Shown here in pieces: positions 36,838 through 45,738 of a DNA stretch of 64,000 nt. The first letter of the stretch is position 1. Every line of letters starts with the position of its first letter. Position numbers and translations under genes: made by a program. The notes under the pieces are model-generated. The model was given only the letters and a program-made list of their open reading frames with translations, searched no databases and was not told the origin of the DNA. The DNA comes from Herbinix sp. (GTDB lineage: Bacteria > Bacillota > Clostridia > Lachnospirales > Lachnospiraceae): contig JARBTJ010000004.1 in the NCBI GenBank assembly GCA_029240245.1, forward strand, positions 124,001 through 188,000. The letters run 5' to 3'.

Positions 36838-37527
36838 TCATTCCAGACACTCCGCCAGACCATCCTTATTAAGAATTTTAAAGCTGTGCCCATAAAAATC
36901 AATCAGCCCCTCTTCTTTCATTCTCGACAGCTCACGGCACATGGAGGTACGGGAAACATTTAAGTAATCTGCCAGCTCTGTCCTGTTTTGCAGAATCTGA
37001 AACATACTGCTTTCTCTTTCATTCGCTTCATTAATCAAATAGCTAGCCAGCTTCTCCCTCATTCCCTTTAGTGTTAAAAGTTCCAACTTCCGATTCAAAT
37101 TGACATTCTTCTCTCCTAAAACCACCATCATGTTTTGAATCAGGCTGATATGAAAGGAACAGGTGTTACCGCAGGACTTGATAATTCTTTCATATGGTAT
37201 ATATAGAATTTGAGCAGCTTCCTTCACCCGTACCGATACGGGAGAAATGCGCTTTACCGTACACACGATTCCTTCGGCAAACATATGGGAGGGCTCTAAA
37301 AACGCCAGAATATATTTGTTCCCCGCCAAATTTTCCTTCACAATCTCTACCATGCCGGAGAGTACAATTCCAACGGAGCTGACTTTGTCCCCTGCCAAAA
37401 TGATATATTCCTCTTCTTTATAGCTTTTGACCTGTGCCCCCAGGCAATTTAACAGATGCCCATAGTCCTGTTCCCCAATCCCTCGAAACAAAGCACATTT
37501 TCTTAATATCATATTGTACTGATCCAT
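36838..37527 (-). CDS. Crp/Fnr-family transcription regulator
   Basis: 229 residues. An N-terminal cyclic-nucleotide-binding-type beta barrel (YIILAGDKVSSVGIVLSGMV, about 40-60), a dimer helix (SLIQNMMVVLGEKNVNLNRK) and a C-terminal winged helix-turn-helix (TELADYLNVSRTSMCRELSR, about 180-200). There are three cysteines in or near the sensor part (CALF, CLGA, and SCGNTC), but not the N-terminal FNR cluster motif. It is divergent from hcp with 270 bp between, the arrangement known for HcpR-type nitrosative-stress regulators. It probably activates hcp in response to NO or related species. Confidence 0.85.
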   Translation of the reverse strand: MDQYNMILRKCALFRGIGEQDYGHLLNCLGAQVKSYKEEEYIILAGDKVSSVGIVLSGMVEIVKENLAGNKYILAFLEPSHMFAEGIVCTVKRISPVSVRVKEAAQILYIPYERIIKSCGNTCSFHISLIQNMMVVLGEKNVNLNRKLELLTLKGMREKLASYLINEANERESSMFQILQNRTELADYLNVSRTSMCRELSRMKEEGLIDFYGHSFKILNKDGLAECLE

Positions 37528-37672
37528 GTCGCCCTCCTGTTAAATGAGCATTCTCACCTTATTACGAATAGATGTCCCCAGCTTGATAAATAGAGAAACC
37601 ATTTCAAGCTTTATTCTATTTGGAAATGTGCGTAGCAACCTTTGATATTTTTATTTTTCAATTTTTATCATT

Positions 37673-37715
37673 TGTAGCCACAGCTACACTTTTTTATTAT
37701 CAACTATATTATACT
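37673..37715 (+). promoter_or_regulatory. FNR-type operator and hcp promoter
   Basis: A perfect 16-bp dyad TGTAGC-CACA-GCTACA (37673-37688) lies in the divergent regulator/hcp gap. A -10-like TATACT at 37710-37715 would start transcription near 37722, placing the dyad centre at -41.5, the classical class II activator position for Crp/Fnr proteins. The -35 position has no good hexamer, as expected for an activator-dependent promoter. The spacing is exact, but the start site is inferred. Confidence 0.55.
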
Positions 37716-37797
37716 CACCTTGCAAACGAAAAGTCAATGCTGCAAGTGATTTGTTTTAAACCGCTTGTCATAAATAAATCTTAAGGAGAATATTAAA

Positions 37798-39435
37798 ATG
37801 GAAAACAAAATGTTTTGTTATCAGTGTCAGGAGACTGCCAATTGTGCAGGCTGTACCCAATTCGGAGTATGTGGGAAATCACCGGATTTATCAAGAATGC
37901 AGGATTTATTAATTTATGCTACCAAGGGCTTAAGTGCAATAACCACCGCTTTAAGAGCACAGGGCGAAGAGATCTCTACTGAGGTTAACCATTATGTAAC
38001 CATCAATCTTTTTACTACAATCACCAATGCAAACTTTGATGATGAGGTATTTTATAAAAGAGTGCTCGAAACACTTTCTATGAAAGACAGCTTATTAAAT
38101 AAAGTAAATGATAAAAATGTACTTCCCGAAGCGGCCGTTTGGACTGCACAAACCAGAGAAGATTTAGATGCAAAATCCACCAAGGTTGGTGTTCTTACTA
38201 CCGAAAATGAAGATGTCAGAAGCTTAAGAGAATTAATTATTTACGGTTTAAAAGGTTTAGCCGCTTATATGAAGCATGCGAATGAGCTTAAGTATGATAA
38301 TGCAGAAGTTAGTGCATTTATGCAGAAGGCTCTTGCCGCTACCTTAGATGATACCTTAAGTGCAAACGATTTAATCGCGCTCACCTTAGAAACCGGTAAA
38401 TTCGGTGTGGACGGCATGGCACTTCTTGATTCCGCTAACACAGGAACCTATGGCAATCCGGAAATCACAAAGGTTAACATCGGTGTTGGCACAAGACCCG
38501 GTATCCTTGTTTCCGGCCATGATTTAAGAGATTTAGAGCAATTATTAGAGCAGACAGAGGGCACCGGCATTGATGTTTATACTCACTCCGAAATGCTTCC
38601 CGCACACTACTATCCTGCCTTTAAGAAATACAGTCATTTCGTCGGAAACTATGGAAATGCATGGTGGAAACAGAAGGAAGAGTTCGAAAGCTTCCGCGGT
38701 CCGGTCTTAATGACCACCAATTGTGTTGTTCCTCCGGCTGCGTCATACAAAAACAGATTATTTACGACCGGCGCAACCGGAATTACCGGCTGCGTTCATA
38801 TTGACAGCAATGAAAACGGCATTAAAGATTTCTCCCAGATCATTGAGCTTGCTAAAACCTGTGAAGCTCCGATCCAGATTGAAAAGGGTGAAATCATCGG
38901 TGGCTTTGCTCATAACCAGGTACTTGCACTTGCAGACAAGGTAGTAGACGCAGTGAAGTCCGGTGCCATCAGAAAATTCTTCGTTATGGCAGGTTGTGAC
39001 GGTCGTCAGAAATCCAGAAACTACTACACCGAATTTGCTCAGGCTCTTCCGAAGGATACGGTTATCTTAACCGCCGGCTGTGCAAAATACAAATACAACA
39101 AGCTGAATTTAGGCGATATCGGTGGTATCCCGAGAGTACTTGATGCAGGCCAGTGTAATGATTCTTACTCCCTTGCCTTAATCGCTCTTAAATTAAAAGA
39201 AGTATTTGAACTTCAGGATATTAACGAGCTTCCGATCGCCTTTAACATTGCATGGTATGAGCAGAAAGCGGTAATCGTTTTACTTTCCCTTCTTTACTTA
39301 GGTGTTAAAAACATCCACTTAGGACCTACATTACCGGCTTTCCTTTCTCCGAATGTAGCAAAGGTGCTTGTTGAAACCTTCGGTATTGCAGGTATCGGCT
39401 CTGTAGAAGACGACATTAAATTATTTTTAGAATAA
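37798..39435 (+). CDS. hcp: Hybrid cluster protein (hydroxylamine/NO reductase)
   Basis: 545 residues, typical length. The N-terminal cluster motif is [15 protein letters not shown] then C at residue 25 (cysteines 7, 10, 19, 25, with an additional Cys at 16). The hybrid 4Fe-2S-2O cluster ligands are in the second and third domains: [14 protein letters not shown] (His), [13 protein letters not shown] (Glu), [21 protein letters not shown] and the [10 protein letters not shown] segment. Hcp reduces NO or hydroxylamine under anaerobic conditions and protects iron-sulfur enzymes, relevant next to a nitrogenase region. Codon use here is richer in GC than the upstream gap. AAGGAG precedes the start. 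Confidence 0.96.
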   Translation: MENKMFCYQCQETANCAGCTQFGVCGKSPDLSRMQDLLIYATKGLSAITTALRAQGEEISTEVNHYVTINLFTTITNANFDDEVFYKRVLETLSMKDSLLNKVNDKNVLPEAAVWTAQTREDLDAKSTKVGVLTTENEDVRSLRELIIYGLKGLAAYMKHANELKYDNAEVSAFMQKALAATLDDTLSANDLIALTLETGKFGVDGMALLDSANTGTYGNPEITKVNIGVGTRPGILVSGHDLRDLEQLLEQTEGTGIDVYTHSEMLPAHYYPAFKKYSHFVGNYGNAWWKQKEEFESFRGPVLMTTNCVVPPAASYKNRLFTTGATGITGCVHIDSNENGIKDFSQIIELAKTCEAPIQIEKGEIIGGFAHNQVLALADKVVDAVKSGAIRKFFVMAGCDGRQKSRNYYTEFAQALPKDTVILTAGCAKYKYNKLNLGDIGGIPRVLDAGQCNDSYSLALIALKLKEVFELQDINELPIAFNIAWYEQKAVIVLLSLLYLGVKNIHLGPTLPAFLSPNVAKVLVETFGIAGIGSVEDDIKLFLE

Positions 39436-39503
39436 TCCGATTATGAAAAGGAAATTCTATTGATAAACAATCAATAGATCCTCCATCCATTTACTATCCG
39501 TAG

Positions 39504-39542
39504 TGCCTGCAATGGGAAAGCCAGAAACGCTCATTGTAGGCA
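39504..39542 (+). terminator. Hairpin between hcp and the downstream genes
   Basis: An 11-bp stem (TGCCTGCAATG / CATTGTAGGCA, one G-U) around a 17-nt loop, 70 bp after the hcp stop. The T tract after it is weak. It probably lowers readthrough from hcp into the next two genes rather than fully stopping it. Confidence 0.4.
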
Positions 39543-39622
39543 TTTACATTCCCCCTATCTGTAGCTTCAGTGAAATACTGCACCTTGATAGCGCAGATAA
39601 ACAACAGAAAGGAACGTGAACT

Positions 39623-40230
39623 ATGAGCGCATTTTTAGGCCCGATTCATTATTGGCTTTATCATAAGATACAACTGCAGCAGTCGATTGTCGATGAGCTG
39701 TATGAACTGGAAATCAATATGGTTTATACCTTAAGGATGAGTGTGACCGTGAATTTGGCACCTTCGAAAACAAACCGCTGGAGGAAATGATTGATCACGG
39801 TAATATCCACGGCTGGCTCCAGGAAAGAGTATCCCAGGTGGAATATAAATATGCTTATTGCGTCACTCATTTGATGCAAAAATCCCCGGATGCGTTTCAT
39901 CAGGTAAAGAATATCCTTAAGAATAACGGAACAAAACTGGGACACTCCCTTACAGGAACAGACCTCAGTGCGCCTTACCTTTATAAAGTGATTTCAGACA
40001 ATTTACTCGACGGTATGCCCTGCGACCATGCCAACTGCGTGGTGGATCAGAGTCCGGAGGAAATTGAATGGAAACGTAATGTCTGCGTCCACAGTCCTTA
40101 TTGGGAGGAAACAGACGGTGACATTAAACTTTATTATGACCTTCGCGATGCCTGGCTCTTAGGCATGATAAATGCGTGTGGGTATCAATTAATCAAAATA
40201 GATCCTGTTACTTATCGTATTAAGAAATAA
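39623..40230 (+). pseudogene. Cys/His-rich protein of the hcp region, frameshifted
   Basis: An ATG at 39623 with AAAGGAACG upstream starts MSAFLGPIHYWLYHKIQLQQ. The frame runs out of sense after EINM (about 39722) and stops 55 codons in, while the continuation (YLKDECDREFGTFENKPLEE, then MIDHGNIHGWLQERVSQVEY) lies one base shifted and runs to 40230. Joined, the protein would be about 202 residues. Its C-terminal half has CDHANC and then NVCVHSPYW, a possible metal site. The family is, to my knowledge, uncharacterised. The shift may be real or a sequencing error. An internal ATG at 39787 could still give a 147-residue product. Confidence 0.65.
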
Positions 40231-40283
40231 TCTTAATACTTATATAAAACAACGAATAATATATGAAAGGTGGTTTGAAGCAA

Positions 40284-40838
40284 ATGGACAGTATCAGATT
40301 AATGATGGAGGAACACCAATATATTTTAAGGATGCTAACGGTTGTCCGAAAGGCCTGCTACCGGATTTTAAAGGGTGAGGCCATCAACTACGAAGATTTT
40401 GACCGAATGATCGATTTCATACGTAATTACGCGGATGCCCATCATCACGGAAAAGAAGAGAAGCTTTTATTTAATGAAATGGTGGAGCATTTGGGCCCTC
40501 TCGGCAATAAGCTGATTACTCACGGAATGTTGGTGGAGCATGATTTTGGCAGATTGTATATGAAAGAACTGAAGGAAGCCATGGACCGTGTACAGAACGG
40601 GGATGATATCAGTAAGCTTGATGTGATCGCCAATGCCATCAGCTATACTCATCTTCTCAAACGGCATATTGAAAAAGAAGATTCCGTCGTTTATACCTTT
40701 GCCGAACGCCAGCTTTCAAAAGAAATTTTAGATAAGGTAAATGAAAAGACTGCAGAGTTTGAAACCTCTGCCCTAAAACAGGGAACTCAGGAGCAATATC
40801 TGAACCTGTTAAAGAGTCTTGAGGAAAAGTACAGATAA
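40284..40838 (+). CDS. Hemerythrin-domain protein
   Basis: 184 residues from the ATG at 40284 (AAAGGTGG 10 nt before it). A four-helix hemerythrin HHE domain: His in MMEEHQYILRML, HHHGKEEKLLFNEM (HxxxE motif, about 56-69), HGMLVEHDFGRLYMKEL, and HLLKRHIEKEDSVVYTFAE supply the di-iron ligands. Bacterial proteins of this class bind or reduce O2 or NO, or help iron-sulfur repair. It is the third member of the hcp stretch and probably protects the anaerobe against oxygen or NO. Confidence 0.88.
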   Translation: MDSIRLMMEEHQYILRMLTVVRKACYRILKGEAINYEDFDRMIDFIRNYADAHHHGKEEKLLFNEMVEHLGPLGNKLITHGMLVEHDFGRLYMKELKEAMDRVQNGDDISKLDVIANAISYTHLLKRHIEKEDSVVYTFAERQLSKEILDKVNEKTAEFETSALKQGTQEQYLNLLKSLEEKYR

Positions 40839-41242
40839 TAATTCATAGTAAAAGTGAATCGCCATATTTCATAGACAGAAAGCATAATCTCATCCTTAAT
40901 CATCAGATGCAGAACATAATGCTTAAAGCCTAGGAAGTATGGCGTTTTCTGATGTATAAACAATTTCCTTAATAATAACTTAAGGTATCCTTAAGAATAC
41001 ATTGCCGCAAGCAGAATAATATGTTAATAGAATCATGTATTTATATCAATCGGGTCATGTTGCCCATTACCCTACGAGTAACCCTGTACGACTGAGACGC
41101 CATTTACTACATTTCTTCCATATTTTTCTTGGTTTTTTTCCAAATTTATGCTATCATTGCATATAAGAAGCTCCCTTAACAAGTACGACCAGCTACCTTT
41201 TGTTGTTAATCCTATTATGATCCACGGGAAGGAGGATACGTA
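40839..41242. other. 404-bp intergenic region
   Basis: No gene seen. A short perfect dyad CTTAAGG-TAT-CCTTAAG lies at 40979-40995 and could be an operator. The 3' third (41100-41230) is the AT-rich upstream region of the DNA methyltransferase. No strong terminator follows the hemerythrin gene. Confidence 0.45.
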
Positions 41243-42022
41243 ATGATTGATGTTAATTCCATAGAAAACTATCTGCTGATTCACGGTGACTGCATGGAGA
41301 AACTAAAGGATATCCCGGATGCATGCATCGAACTGATTCTTTGCGATCCTCCCTATAATCTTGCCAAGTACTCCACCGGTAACATGAAATTTGAATGGCG
41401 AAATGATATCAATAACGATGTGGCTAAATGGGATCTGCACGAGCTGGCACCGATTGATTTACTAGGTGAGTTTAAGCGGGTACTTTCTCCCACCGGCAAT
41501 ATTTTTGTATTTACCAGTTATAACATGATCGGAAAATGGCATGAAGCCTTTGACAGTGAATTTGATACCTTTCAATTCATGGTATGGCATAAAATCAACC
41601 CGGTTCCCAATATCAGAAAATCCTCTTTTCTAAACAGCTGTGAGCTGATCGTCTGCATGTGGAATAAGGGGCATACCTGGAATTTTTCCAAGCAGAATGA
41701 AATGCATAATTTTATCGAATGTCCCATCTGCCTAGGGCGTGAACGTTTAAAAGCTCCGAAGCATCCGACTCAGAAACCGGTTAAGGTATTAAAGCATATT
41801 ATCAAAATAGCCAGCAACGAAAATGATCTGGTCCTTGATATGTTTATGGGGGTTGGTTCCACCGGTGTTGCTGCCAGAGAATTAAACAGACGCTTTCTCG
41901 GGGTCGAAATCGACGATGATTATTTTAAGGCCTGCGAAACCAGAATGCAGAAAGTAGAGGATGATATCAGCAAGCGAAAGGAACACCCAGTGAGGATATC
42001 ACACCTATCGAATGGCGGCTAA
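41243..42022 (+). CDS. DNA methyltransferase (N4-cytosine/N6-adenine, beta group)
   Basis: 259 residues. The catalytic motif IV is LCDPPYNLAKY (about 33-43), and the SAM-binding motif I comes later (LDMFMGVGSTGVAA, about 194-207). That order is the beta group. HPTQKPVKVLKHII lies just before motif I, as usual in this family. No target-recognition domain is obvious and no restriction endonuclease is adjacent, so it is a solitary enzyme. It converges with, and overlaps by 4 bp, the small gene after the Y-family polymerase. AAGGAGG precedes the start. The recognition sequence cannot be predicted. Confidence 0.85.
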   Translation: MIDVNSIENYLLIHGDCMEKLKDIPDACIELILCDPPYNLAKYSTGNMKFEWRNDINNDVAKWDLHELAPIDLLGEFKRVLSPTGNIFVFTSYNMIGKWHEAFDSEFDTFQFMVWHKINPVPNIRKSSFLNSCELIVCMWNKGHTWNFSKQNEMHNFIECPICLGRERLKAPKHPTQKPVKVLKHIIKIASNENDLVLDMFMGVGSTGVAARELNRRFLGVEIDDDYFKACETRMQKVEDDISKRKEHPVRISHLSNGG

Positions 42023-42300
42023 TTGTCTTTCATCTTTTTATCGAAATCATTTACTAAGACCCATTGATGCGTCCCGATATGGTATTTTATCGTTATCATT
42101 TGCTTACAGTCTCCGCGCAGAATGTTACAGCAATAAAGAAGTACGGAAATTCCCGCATATTTTTCTTCCTTGCTGAACACAATGCTTTCAATTTTATAAG
42201 TCTGCAGGATATGCCTCTCATCCTCTAAACGGATATAATTAGGCTTAATCTTACCCTGCACATTAAAGGTTGCTATCACATCCACAGGCATGGTAGACAT
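42019..42300 (-). CDS. Small partner protein of the Y-family polymerase
   Basis: 93 residues. Sequence such as DVIATFNVQGKIKPNYIRLE and a Cys pair (YCCNILRGDCKQ) suggest a small beta-rich protein. It starts inside the stop codon of the polymerase gene (TAATG overlap), so it is translationally coupled to it. YolD-like small proteins sit after Y-family polymerases in other Firmicutes; this one is in the same place, but I cannot say it is the same family. The likely role is modulation of error-prone synthesis, by inference. Confidence 0.6.
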   Translation of the reverse strand: MSTMPVDVIATFNVQGKIKPNYIRLEDERHILQTYKIESIVFSKEEKYAGISVLLYCCNILRGDCKQMITIKYHIGTHQWVLVNDFDKKMKDN

Positions 42301-43559
42301 TATTTAATCCCTTCTTTATAGTTAGGTTTTCGTTTTTCCGGTGTTATACCGCCGGCCATATGGTAAATCCGATTATTTAAAAATATGGCACGCATGATGG
42401 AGTTCTCACCATACCGTTCCCTGATATTATCCACTGCCACATCAAGCTTTGATAATCGCTCGTAACGGTTCATATCGAATAAATTAAGCTGTCTTATGGA
42501 ATCCCCTTTTACTACCTTGCTCGTATGAATCCCCAGTTTACGAACCGGCAATCCATCCCATAACTCATCAAATAGCCTGCAAGCCGCCTTGTGAATCTCG
42601 TTCGTTGTGTTAGTGGCTGAAAATAAGGTCATCTGGTGGGAAGCATGGTGAAACTCAAAATCCACGATGCTTACGGCAACCACCGTAGCCATTACGGAAT
42701 CTGCCCGTAGTCTGGTACAGACGGTTTCTGATAAAGATAACAGTATCATCTTCGCCGCACCTTCCTCATCCACATCAAAGGCAATCGTCGTAGAGTTGCC
42801 ATAGCCTTTATTGGCTGGGGTCTCACTCGCCACTAGAGATACATCCACTCCGTTGGCAAAGGCATAAATTACCTCACCATATTTTTTAAAATGTGCTCTT
42901 AATATATTCAGATCTGTTCTGGCCAATTCACCTATGGTATTAATGCCAAGAGCATGGAGCTTTTTCTTCGTAGCATGCCCCACATAAAACAACTCCTCTA
43001 CCGGAAGTCTCCAAAGCTTCTTTTCCATCTCCTCCGGAAACAGGGTATGAACCAGATTCGGTTTCTTAAAATCGGAGGCCATCTTTGCCAACAGCTTATT
43101 GGAGGAAATACCCACATTCACGGTAAATCCAAGTTCGTCGTAGATTCTATCCTTAATTAAATTCGCCGCAACCACTGCGGAACCATATAAACCTATGGTT
43201 CCCGTCATATCACAATAGGCTTCATCCACCGAATACTGTTCCACACACGGCGAAAACTCCTTAAGAATTTCCATGAAGGCTTTGGAGCTGGTTTCGTAAA
43301 GATCATAATGGGGCGGAACCAATACCAACTGCGGACAAAGCTTCAGGGCATCATTGATCGTATCACCGGTTCTTACCCCGTATTTTTTTGCGGGCGTAGA
43401 TTTGGCCAGAATAATACCATGCCGCTTCTTAATGTCACCGCCCACGGCTGAAGGTATCTCCCTTAAATCCGTCGTTTCTCCCAGGATGTGCAGTCGATAA
43501 ACGGCTTCCCAACTCAGGAAAGCCGAATTAACATCAATATGAAATATTATTTTTTCCAT
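42300..43559 (-). CDS. Y-family DNA polymerase (Pol IV/UmuC-like)
   Basis: 419 residues from the ATG at 43559 (AAAGGAG before it). The palm motif IFHIDVNSAFLSWEAVYR (Asp about 9) is the clostridial form of the usual DMDAFFASVE; the second catalytic acidic pair is YSVDEAYCDMTG (about 107-118). VGISSNKLLAKMASDFKKP is the conserved fingers/palm segment, followed by helix-hairpin-helix (LHALGINTIGELARTDLNIL) and a little-finger domain. It performs translesion synthesis and is usually damage-induced; no LexA box was recognised in the short gap upstream. An uncharacterised partner gene is coupled to its end. Confidence 0.92.
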   Translation of the reverse strand: MEKIIFHIDVNSAFLSWEAVYRLHILGETTDLREIPSAVGGDIKKRHGIILAKSTPAKKYGVRTGDTINDALKLCPQLVLVPPHYDLYETSSKAFMEILKEFSPCVEQYSVDEAYCDMTGTIGLYGSAVVAANLIKDRIYDELGFTVNVGISSNKLLAKMASDFKKPNLVHTLFPEEMEKKLWRLPVEELFYVGHATKKKLHALGINTIGELARTDLNILRAHFKKYGEVIYAFANGVDVSLVASETPANKGYGNSTTIAFDVDEEGAAKMILLSLSETVCTRLRADSVMATVVAVSIVDFEFHHASHQMTLFSATNTTNEIHKAACRLFDELWDGLPVRKLGIHTSKVVKGDSIRQLNLFDMNRYERLSKLDVAVDNIRERYGENSIMRAIFLNNRIYHMAGGITPEKRKPNYKEGIK

Positions 43560-43676
43560 ACATATGTTCTCCTTTGACATCATTATATCAGAACGGATGT
43601 TCGATGTAAAGAGTATATTTTTGTAAATTATATTTTTGTAAATTTATTTTTGTAAATTATTTTATATCTTATATAA

Positions 43677-43705
43677 TTGACACAAATTTCTATTTTTTAT
43701 ATAAT
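43677..43705 (+). promoter_or_regulatory. Consensus sigma-A promoter of a candidate small RNA
   Basis: TTGACA (43677-43682), 17-bp spacer, TATAAT (43700-43705): a full consensus promoter. Start expected near 43712. No credible gene with a ribosome binding site follows before the terminator at 43899-43926. Confidence 0.75.
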
Positions 43706-43711
43706 ACATTT

Positions 43712-43926
43712 GTGATGATATTAAAAAGGGGTGTTGAAATCCGACATACTTGACATTGCATAACCGGTAATGTAAGTGTGCTGTGGAAATGATTTGTAAG
43801 CATAATTTAACAGAAAATTTAGGCTGTTTTGTAACGGCTTTGTTTCTATGCAATTATGTTTCCATCATGTTCCACACTTACTGCATTTGTATGTATCAGC
43901 TGTGGAACATTCCACAGCTTTTTTTA
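43712..43926 (+). ncRNA. Candidate small RNA of about 215 nt
   Basis: It runs from the start predicted by the perfect promoter at 43677-43705 to a terminator with perfect arms AGCTGTGGAA / TTCCACAGCT around CA and seven T (43899-43926). Between them are nested inverted repeats: GTAAGTGTG (43770-43778) with CACACTTAC (43872-43880), ATGAT with ATCAT inside, GCATAATT with AATTATG deeper, and AACAG with CTGTT near the tip. This gives one long branched rod. An upstream hairpin ACATT...AATGT sits at 43752-43772. No known RNA family is recognised. Confidence 0.55.
43899..43926 (+). terminator. Intrinsic terminator of the candidate small RNA
   Basis: Near-perfect palindrome AGCTGTGGAA-CA-TTCCACAGCT followed by TTTTTTT. 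Confidence 0.8.
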
Positions 43927-44107
43927 TGCGACAAAACCATAGGAAAAACGGATCAGGATATCATCACAAAATGCACCCAAGTTAAGACAGATCTCTTAGC
44001 CTCACTTACATTATGAGCCTCTTGCGTACCCAGATAACATCAGCAGCATGACATGAACTACTTTGTAATGCCCATCCATTAATATGTATAGAAGGAGAAT
44101 ATAACCT

Positions 44108-44953
44108 ATGAACGAACTACTACTTCATTATGTAAACCAAAGACCCGATTTATTCGCACCAAGCACCTCAAAATTTTGGGATGATGAACATATCTCAAAA
44201 GGAATGTTAGAAGCACATCTAAACCCTAACTGGGAAGCTGCTACCAGAAAATATGATTTTGTAAAGAAATCCGTCGAATGGATTAAGACGATATGTGAGC
44301 CTATAAAACGTCCGAAATTATTAGATCTCGGCTGCGGTCCGGGAATCTATGCCGAGTTGTTTGCGGATGCCGGATTCGTAGTGACCGGTATCGATCTATC
44401 GCCTCGTTCTATCCGTTACGCTTCGGAACATGCTGAGAACGGCGATAAAGATATAAACTATCTCTGCCGTAATTACCTTACGATATCTTATGAACAGGAA
44501 TTTGATGTTATCACATTAATCTACTGTGATTTTGGAGTTTTAAGTGATGGGGAAAGAGAAGCACTTCTTAACAACGTATACCGGGCTTTAAAGCCGGGCG
44601 GCCTTTTTATTGTAGACGCATTTACCGAAACAGAATATGAAGGTAGGCCTGAGACAAAAAGTTGGGAATATAGTAAAAGTGGCTTTTGGAGCGATCATCC
44701 TCATGTATGTCTTGAGTCCTTCTATCGTTATGACGCTTATAATACTTATGCAGACCAATATGTGATTGTTGGAAACGATGGGGAAGAATGCTATAACCTA
44801 TGGAATCATGCATTTTCGCCAGAAGAAATGCAAAAGGATTTAAGGCATGCCGGATTTGATACCGTTACGATATATAGTGATGTAGCCGGTGAGGTATATC
44901 ATCCAAATAGTAAAACAATGTGCGCTGTTGCTGACAAAACAAGCCTTTCCTAA
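44108..44953 (+). CDS. SAM-dependent methyltransferase, class I
   Basis: 281 residues. Motif I LLDLGCGPGIYAELFADAGF (about 77-96) and post-I acidic residue (VVTGIDLSPRSIRYA) define a Rossmann-fold SAM-binding domain; motif III is YRALKPGGLFIVDAFTETEY. The N-terminal 60 residues (FAPSTSKFWDDEHISKGMLE) recall small-molecule or ubiquinone/arsenite-type methyltransferases of clostridia, but the substrate is unknown. GAAGGAG precedes the start. The C-terminus (HPNSKTMCAVADK) has no extra domain. A hairpin at 45075-45116 follows, so it stands alone. Confidence 0.85.
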   Translation: MNELLLHYVNQRPDLFAPSTSKFWDDEHISKGMLEAHLNPNWEAATRKYDFVKKSVEWIKTICEPIKRPKLLDLGCGPGIYAELFADAGFVVTGIDLSPRSIRYASEHAENGDKDINYLCRNYLTISYEQEFDVITLIYCDFGVLSDGEREALLNNVYRALKPGGLFIVDAFTETEYEGRPETKSWEYSKSGFWSDHPHVCLESFYRYDAYNTYADQYVIVGNDGEECYNLWNHAFSPEEMQKDLRHAGFDTVTIYSDVAGEVYHPNSKTMCAVADKTSLS

Positions 44954-45074
44954 GAAGCTATTCAGAAGAGACCGTTGATGATAATTATGAAACTATTGCT
45001 ATAGCAACGTACGCTGTCAGTAATTAGAGCGAAGGTTTTTTATTAAACAGGATGATAGAGAGCATTCATTGATT

Positions 45075-45116
45075 AACCCTGCCGGAAGGGTTTGAAAAGT
45101 ACTATCCGGCAGGGTT
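45075..45116. terminator. Bidirectional hairpin terminator
   Basis: Perfect 11-bp arms AACCCTGCCGG / CCGGCAGGGTT between two convergent genes (the methyltransferase and the SRAP protein). Short T-rich flanks only, so the strength is uncertain. Confidence 0.55.
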
Positions 45117-45171
45117 ATAGTTGGCATTAAACTCACATGTCATAAGAAAGATCCTTAATTAAATTAACCGC

Positions 45172-45738
45172 TTATACTGCCTCTCTGATTAACTGGGGCG
45201 GTACCCTCTTTAAGATCTCGTTGGTTGCATTGTAGTCCGTAATCCAGGTTTCGATCTCGTTCCTTGGAATAATAAGCGGCATGCGGTTATGCACCTCCCT
45301 CATAGATTCATTCGCGTCCGTAGTTAGAATTACATAGCGCATTTCATCCCGGTAATAGGTGTACAGCCCCGCCATATAAAGGGCATTGGTTCCTTCCAAA
45401 CGGAACATGAATTTCTGTTTATTGGCATCCCATTCATAAAAACCCGTCGTGGGTACGATACAGCGCCTGTTTATGAGGCTGTCCCGGAAGGTTTTCTTCT
45501 CAAAGGCAGTCTCCGATCTTGCATTAATGATAACACCCTTTTGATCAAATTTCGGAAACCCCCAGGTACTTAACACAGGGGAAACCTCTTTCTTTTCCTC
45601 AATTAGGATCGGGGCCAGATTTGTCGGATAGACCTCTCCGGTTCTGGCCTCCTTCCCTTGAAATTTGGCATTTATTTTTTCAAGAATCTCTAAAACCTCG
45701 TCACTTTGTTCCACCGTAAAATTATACCTGCCGCACAT
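45172..45738 (-). CDS. SRAP-family abasic-site protein (YedK/HMCES)
   Basis: 188 residues from the ATG at 45738, chosen because family members begin MCGRY with the catalytic Cys2 exposed after Met removal; GAGGGA lies before it. Conserved features: MCGRYNFTVEQS, NARSETAFEKKTFRDSLINR, RRCIVPTTGFYEWD (Glu of the active site) and the HNRMPLIIPR segment with the catalytic His. SRAP proteins crosslink to abasic sites in single-stranded DNA and shield them from breakage. It is not in an operon but lies close to the Y-family polymerase and methyltransferase region. Confidence 0.93.
   Translation of the reverse strand: MCGRYNFTVEQSDEVLEILEKINAKFQGKEARTGEVYPTNLAPILIEEKKEVSPVLSTWGFPKFDQKGVIINARSETAFEKKTFRDSLINRRCIVPTTGFYEWDANKQKFMFRLEGTNALYMAGLYTYYRDEMRYVILTTDANESMREVHNRMPLIIPRNEIETWITDYNATNEILKRVPPQLIREAV

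Noticed and set aside
37194-37382. Plus-strand open frame inside the Crp/Fnr gene, and similar antisense frames inside recQ, mfd, nif and pbp genes
   Set aside because: They mirror the codon structure of the real genes on the other strand and lack ribosome binding sites or protein-like features.
43783-44016. A 77-codon open frame in the small-RNA region
   Set aside because: No ribosome binding site, Cys-rich random-looking composition, and it runs through the terminator hairpin; the RNA interpretation fits better.
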